From: Planococcus sp. MSAK28401
Lineage (GTDB): Bacteria > Bacillota > Bacilli > Bacillales_A > Planococcaceae
Assembly: GCF_018283455.1 (NCBI RefSeq)
Contig: NZ_JAAMTH010000001.1
Span: 343,001-407,000 of the forward strand
DNA length: 64,000 bases
Reading direction: 5' to 3'
This document shows positions 61,369-64,000 of the stretch, in pieces (the first letter of the stretch is position 1; each line of letters opens with the position of its first letter). Position numbers and translations under genes: made by a program. Under the pieces are notes generated by a model. The model searched no databases, had not been told where the DNA came from, and was given only the letters and a program-made list of their open reading frames with translations.

Positions 61369-62085
61369 TTGAATGACCGTCTATATGAAGGTACACTGAC
61401 CAATGTGCGTTTGCACAAACAGGTGCCAATGTATATGAAGCGCCTGTACCTGGAGGATTTGGCTGAAATCGAACGGGTTCAGCAAACGGTTATCGACTCG
61501 CTGCCAGAGAAAAATACGTTGCAGCCTTTATCAACCGAGGAATTTTTATTTATTTTGAATCACAATGGCTTGATCGTTGGGGCATATGTAGAAGGAGAAC
61601 TCGTGGCTTTTCGGGCATTGCTCGTTCCGGAAATTGATGCGGAACATCTCGGACGGGATATCGGGCTTTCAGAAGAAGAACTTGGCGACATGATCTACCA
61701 GGAAATTTCGGCGGTCGCTCCTGATTATCGGGGAAACCGCCTTCAGCAGAAATTGGCAGAAGTGGTAATGAAGGAACTGAAGAAGCTGGAAAAGAAATTC
61801 CGATACGTTGCTTGTACAGTGGCCCCAATGAATATCCCGAGCTTGAAAGATAAATTCACGCAGCAGATGCACATCGCTGCGTTGAAAAAGAAGTACGACG
61901 GCCTGGAACGTTATATTCTGGTAAAGGATCTCGATCAGCCTAATGCAGATTACGGCAATCAAATCACGGCACCGATTGACGACCTGAAAAAACATCAAGA
62001 ATTACTAAATGAAGGATATGTTGGAATCGGCTTCCAGATGGTCAAAGGCTTTCATGCGCTACAATTTGCCAAACCTCTTAGTTGA
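61369..62085 (+). CDS. GNAT-fold acetyltransferase-like protein
   Basis: A 238-residue protein with a GNAT-like N-terminal half (VPMYMKRLYLEDLAEIERVQ, GLIVGAYVEGELVAFRAL) and the loop ISAVAPDYRGNRLQQKLAEV (R-G-N-x-L, acetyl-CoA binding). The long acidic region between (DAEHLGRDIGLSEEELGDMI) is typical of this Bacillales family. TTG start with GAGGGGG upstream. It lies about 105 bases upstream of murE. Confidence 0.82.
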   Translation: MNDRLYEGTLTNVRLHKQVPMYMKRLYLEDLAEIERVQQTVIDSLPEKNTLQPLSTEEFLFILNHNGLIVGAYVEGELVAFRALLVPEIDAEHLGRDIGLSEEELGDMIYQEISAVAPDYRGNRLQQKLAEVVMKELKKLEKKFRYVACTVAPMNIPSLKDKFTQQMHIAALKKKYDGLERYILVKDLDQPNADYGNQITAPIDDLKKHQELLNEGYVGIGFQMVKGFHALQFAKPLS

Positions 62086-62190
62086 TCGGTAATTTTTTTA
62101 AAAAAGCGTCTCGAATTGTGGAACACTACTGCGCTTTCCTGTAAAATTATCAGAAATTCACATAAATTTATCTTCAAGAGGAGTTACGAT

Positions 62191-63690
62191 ATGAAGTTGC
62201 AATTTGCACAAATCCCCGGGGTACGTATAGTAAAATCATTCGGGCCAGAGTCAGCGGACATCCAGGCGATTGTCTATAACTCTTCGGCGGCACGGAATGG
62301 TTCTGCATTTTTTTGCGTCATCGGAGAGAACACGGACGGACATTTATACATAGAGCCTGCCATCGAAAATGGTGCACAGGCAATCATCGGCTCCAACGAG
62401 GAAATTCTGTCCCAACAAGCGAAGCGCCATCCGGCTGTCAGCTTTGTGCTGGTGGCGGATGTACGCTATGCACTTGCGCACACTGCAGATTTCTTTTTCA
62501 GCTCACCACAGCATGATTTGTTTAAAATCGGCGTGACAGGCACGAACGGCAAGACCACAACGGCTACCTATGTCCGTAATTTATTCAATTTGCTGGGAAC
62601 ACCTTGTGGATTTATTGGCACGACAGGCATCGAAACGGCTGAAGGCAAAGTGCCGTTCAAAAAAAGCACGCCGACTACGCCAATCGCTTCGGATATCCAC
62701 CAGATTTTCTCCATGCTGGTTGATGCTGACACACAGGCAGTTGCCATGGAAGTGTCGTCTACTGCACTGGATCAGCAGCGCGTGGAAGGCATCGTTTTCG
62801 ATGTCGCGATCCATACGAATTTATCCGAGGAACATCTCGAATACCATAAAACTTTTGAACATTACCGGGAGTCTAAACTGAAATTGTTCGAGCGCGCGAA
62901 AGCGGCAGTCGTCAATCTCGATGACCCTGGTTTGAGCGGCGGCATTCTAGCGGTGGCGGATTATCCGGTACTGAGCTATAGCCAAAATCCGTCGAGCGGC
63001 GCCGATCTCATTTGGGGAGATTACAGCGCATCTGCACAAGGCATGCGTTTTGAATTGAATTATAGAGGCGACGTCCGGATGATCGAAGCCCCGCTATTCG
63101 GCGATTACAATGCCGCGAATTTGACGGCGGCGATTGCGACTGCCTTGCACGCAGGACATTCACTCGACCAAATCATTGCGGTCTTGCCGGATATGCCTCA
63201 AGTGGAAGGGCGTTTTCAAGTGATCAGGGGACCTGAAGAGCGGACCATCATTTTGGATTACGCCCATACCCCAGTCGCGATCGATGCGGTCTTAAAAGAA
63301 GCCCGTAAATTGCCGCATCGCCGTTTAATCGCGCTTATTGCCGGAATCGGCATCCGTGATTTCGCCAAGATGCCGAAAATGGCGAAAGCGTCTGAAGGAA
63401 AAGCAGATGTTTTAGTCGTTACAGTCGACCATCCGGGTTATAACGACCCGGATGAGGTTGTATCGGAAGTGATCAAAGGCTTCAGTGTGCCGTACATGCA
63501 AAAAGTGCTGAAGGCGCCAACACGCAAACAGGCAGTGGAAAAAGCGCTTGAGGAAAGCGGCCCAGAAGACATCATCTTGTTGTCGAGCGGCTGTATCAAC
63601 GGCGCGCAAATCATCAAAGGGGAACATATCCCGCATTCAGATGAAGCGATAATCGAAGCGTTTTTCTCGAGCAAAACCGGGGAATTTTAG
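62191..63690 (+). CDS. murE: MurE-type UDP-MurNAc-tripeptide ligase, probably lysine-adding
   Basis: A 499-residue cytosolic Mur ligase: N-terminal UDP-binding part, ATP site GVTGTNGKTTTATYVRNL (near residue 112), TPTTPIASDI, and DYAHTPVAIDAV in the C-terminal part. In meso-diaminopimelate ligases the C-terminal motif is DNPR; here it is VDHPGYNDPDE, closer to lysine-adding MurE, which fits the L-Lys peptidoglycan known for Planococcus. ATG at 62191 has AAGAGGAG upstream; an ATG at 62116 is too far. It is not inside a dcw cluster, so it may be an additional MurE paralogue. Confidence 0.88.
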   Translation: MKLQFAQIPGVRIVKSFGPESADIQAIVYNSSAARNGSAFFCVIGENTDGHLYIEPAIENGAQAIIGSNEEILSQQAKRHPAVSFVLVADVRYALAHTADFFFSSPQHDLFKIGVTGTNGKTTTATYVRNLFNLLGTPCGFIGTTGIETAEGKVPFKKSTPTTPIASDIHQIFSMLVDADTQAVAMEVSSTALDQQRVEGIVFDVAIHTNLSEEHLEYHKTFEHYRESKLKLFERAKAAVVNLDDPGLSGGILAVADYPVLSYSQNPSSGADLIWGDYSASAQGMRFELNYRGDVRMIEAPLFGDYNAANLTAAIATALHAGHSLDQIIAVLPDMPQVEGRFQVIRGPEERTIILDYAHTPVAIDAVLKEARKLPHRRLIALIAGIGIRDFAKMPKMAKASEGKADVLVVTVDHPGYNDPDEVVSEVIKGFSVPYMQKVLKAPTRKQAVEKALEESGPEDIILLSSGCINGAQIIKGEHIPHSDEAIIEAFFSSKTGEF

Positions 63691-63711
63691 CGGCGAGGGT
63701 CGCTTTTTTCG
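63691..63711 (+). terminator. Short terminator-like hairpin after murE
   Basis: GCGA/TCGC stem around GGG followed by TTTTTT; short, so low confidence. Confidence 0.4.
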
Positions 63712-63770
63712 GGTGGAATGTGTTTAATAGAAGAGAAGCTAGTTAAAGACTAAGAATTGGAGTGAATGGA

Positions 63771-64000
63771 ATGCAGTATCGTACAGAAAAAGACACGATC
63801 GGTGAAATTCAAGTTGAAGCTGACAAAATGTGGGGCGCGCAAACTCAGCGCAGCGTCCAAAACTTTGCCATCGGAACAGAACGTATGCCCCATGAAGTGG
63901 TCATGGCATTTGCTCAATTGAAAAAAGCGACAGCTAAAGCGAACCACAAGCTCGGCAAGATGTCCGACGTTAAAATGCGCGCAATCGAAGCGGCTGCCAA
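63771..64000 (+). CDS. fumC: Class II fumarate hydratase, N-terminal part (partial)
   Basis: The first 76 codons of a fumarase of the aspartase/fumarase superfamily: [40 protein letters not shown]. The tryptophan-GAQTQRS motif is typical of FumC, which converts fumarate to malate in the TCA cycle. SD TTGGAGTG before the ATG. It runs out of the window, so the catalytic GSSAMPxKxNP signature is not visible. Confidence 0.92.
   Translation, partial: MQYRTEKDTIGEIQVEADKMWGAQTQRSVQNFAIGTERMPHEVVMAFAQLKKATAKANHKLGKMSDVKMRAIEAAA

Overview
The window is chromosomal DNA of a Gram-positive, low-to-mid GC member of the Bacillales, most likely a salt-tolerant Planococcaceae such as Planococcus or Planomicrobium. 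This is inferred from strong AGGAGG-type ribosome binding sites, many Bacillus subtilis orthologues (ypsA, ytoQ, sbcDC, uppP, yqxD, an RsbR paralogue, a ydgG/ydgH-like pair), two BCCT osmolyte transporters, and a MurE whose substrate motif is not the diaminopimelate-type DNPR. No rRNA, tRNA, CRISPR array or prophage was seen.

Layout. 1-5.2 kb: end of a catalase-like gene, glutamate dehydrogenase, BCCT transporter, ypsA and a threonine/serine dehydratase. 5.2-10.8 kb: five-gene acyl-CoA/oxidoreductase operon behind a perfect TetR-type palindrome. 10.8-15.3 kb: cstA, cory-CC-star and ArsA-type ATPase cluster, then an MDR dehydrogenase and a DUF4870 protein. 15.4-18.1 kb: noncoding repeats, then ytoQ split by an IS3-family element. 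18.1-24.5 kb: a small WYL-like gene divergent from sbcDC with LexA-like boxes between them, then an acetyl-CoA hydrolase/transferase. 24.7-29.8 kb: RsbR-like, hemolysin III, DUF1836, YqxD, DJ-1/PfpI and AI-2E family genes. 29.9-32.1 kb: polar amino-acid ABC transporter. 32.1-33.7 kb: noncoding tandem repeat array. 33.8-37.8 kb: ppiB, an SDR, ferredoxin-NADP reductase and a second BCCT transporter. 38-43 kb: LysM/3D wall protein and a gluconate-dehydrogenase-like operon with its own tatA-tatC. 42.8-53.2 kb: small metabolic and membrane genes (GNAT, GrpB, Nudix, CorA, HxlR/VOC pair, a frameshifted nitronate monooxygenase, DUF368, CAP protein, UppP, AI-2E). 53.2-56.4 kb: MarR regulator plus MMPL exporter. 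56.7-64 kb: GNAT genes, a VOC/serine-hydrolase fusion, another noncoding element, cold-shock gene, MurE and the start of fumC.

The most unusual content is noncoding. A composite element (GC-rich module, about 160-bp linker, then a roughly 247-bp unit) occurs three times, with 2, 5 and 1 copies of the 247-bp unit. In the 32.1-33.4 kb array the period is exactly 247 bp. The unit folds into one long hairpin, and at least four of its base pairs change in a compensatory way between copies, which argues for a conserved RNA or single-stranded DNA structure. All three elements lie between convergent genes, bracketed by intrinsic terminators.

The genes suggest osmotic adaptation (two BCCT carriers), use of acyl-CoA, gluconate-like sugar acids and amino acids, redox and electrophile handling (YodB/CatR-like box, VOC proteins, ferredoxin reductase), DNA repair under a possible SOS control, and cell-wall lipid and precursor metabolism (UppP, MurE, LysM/3D protein).
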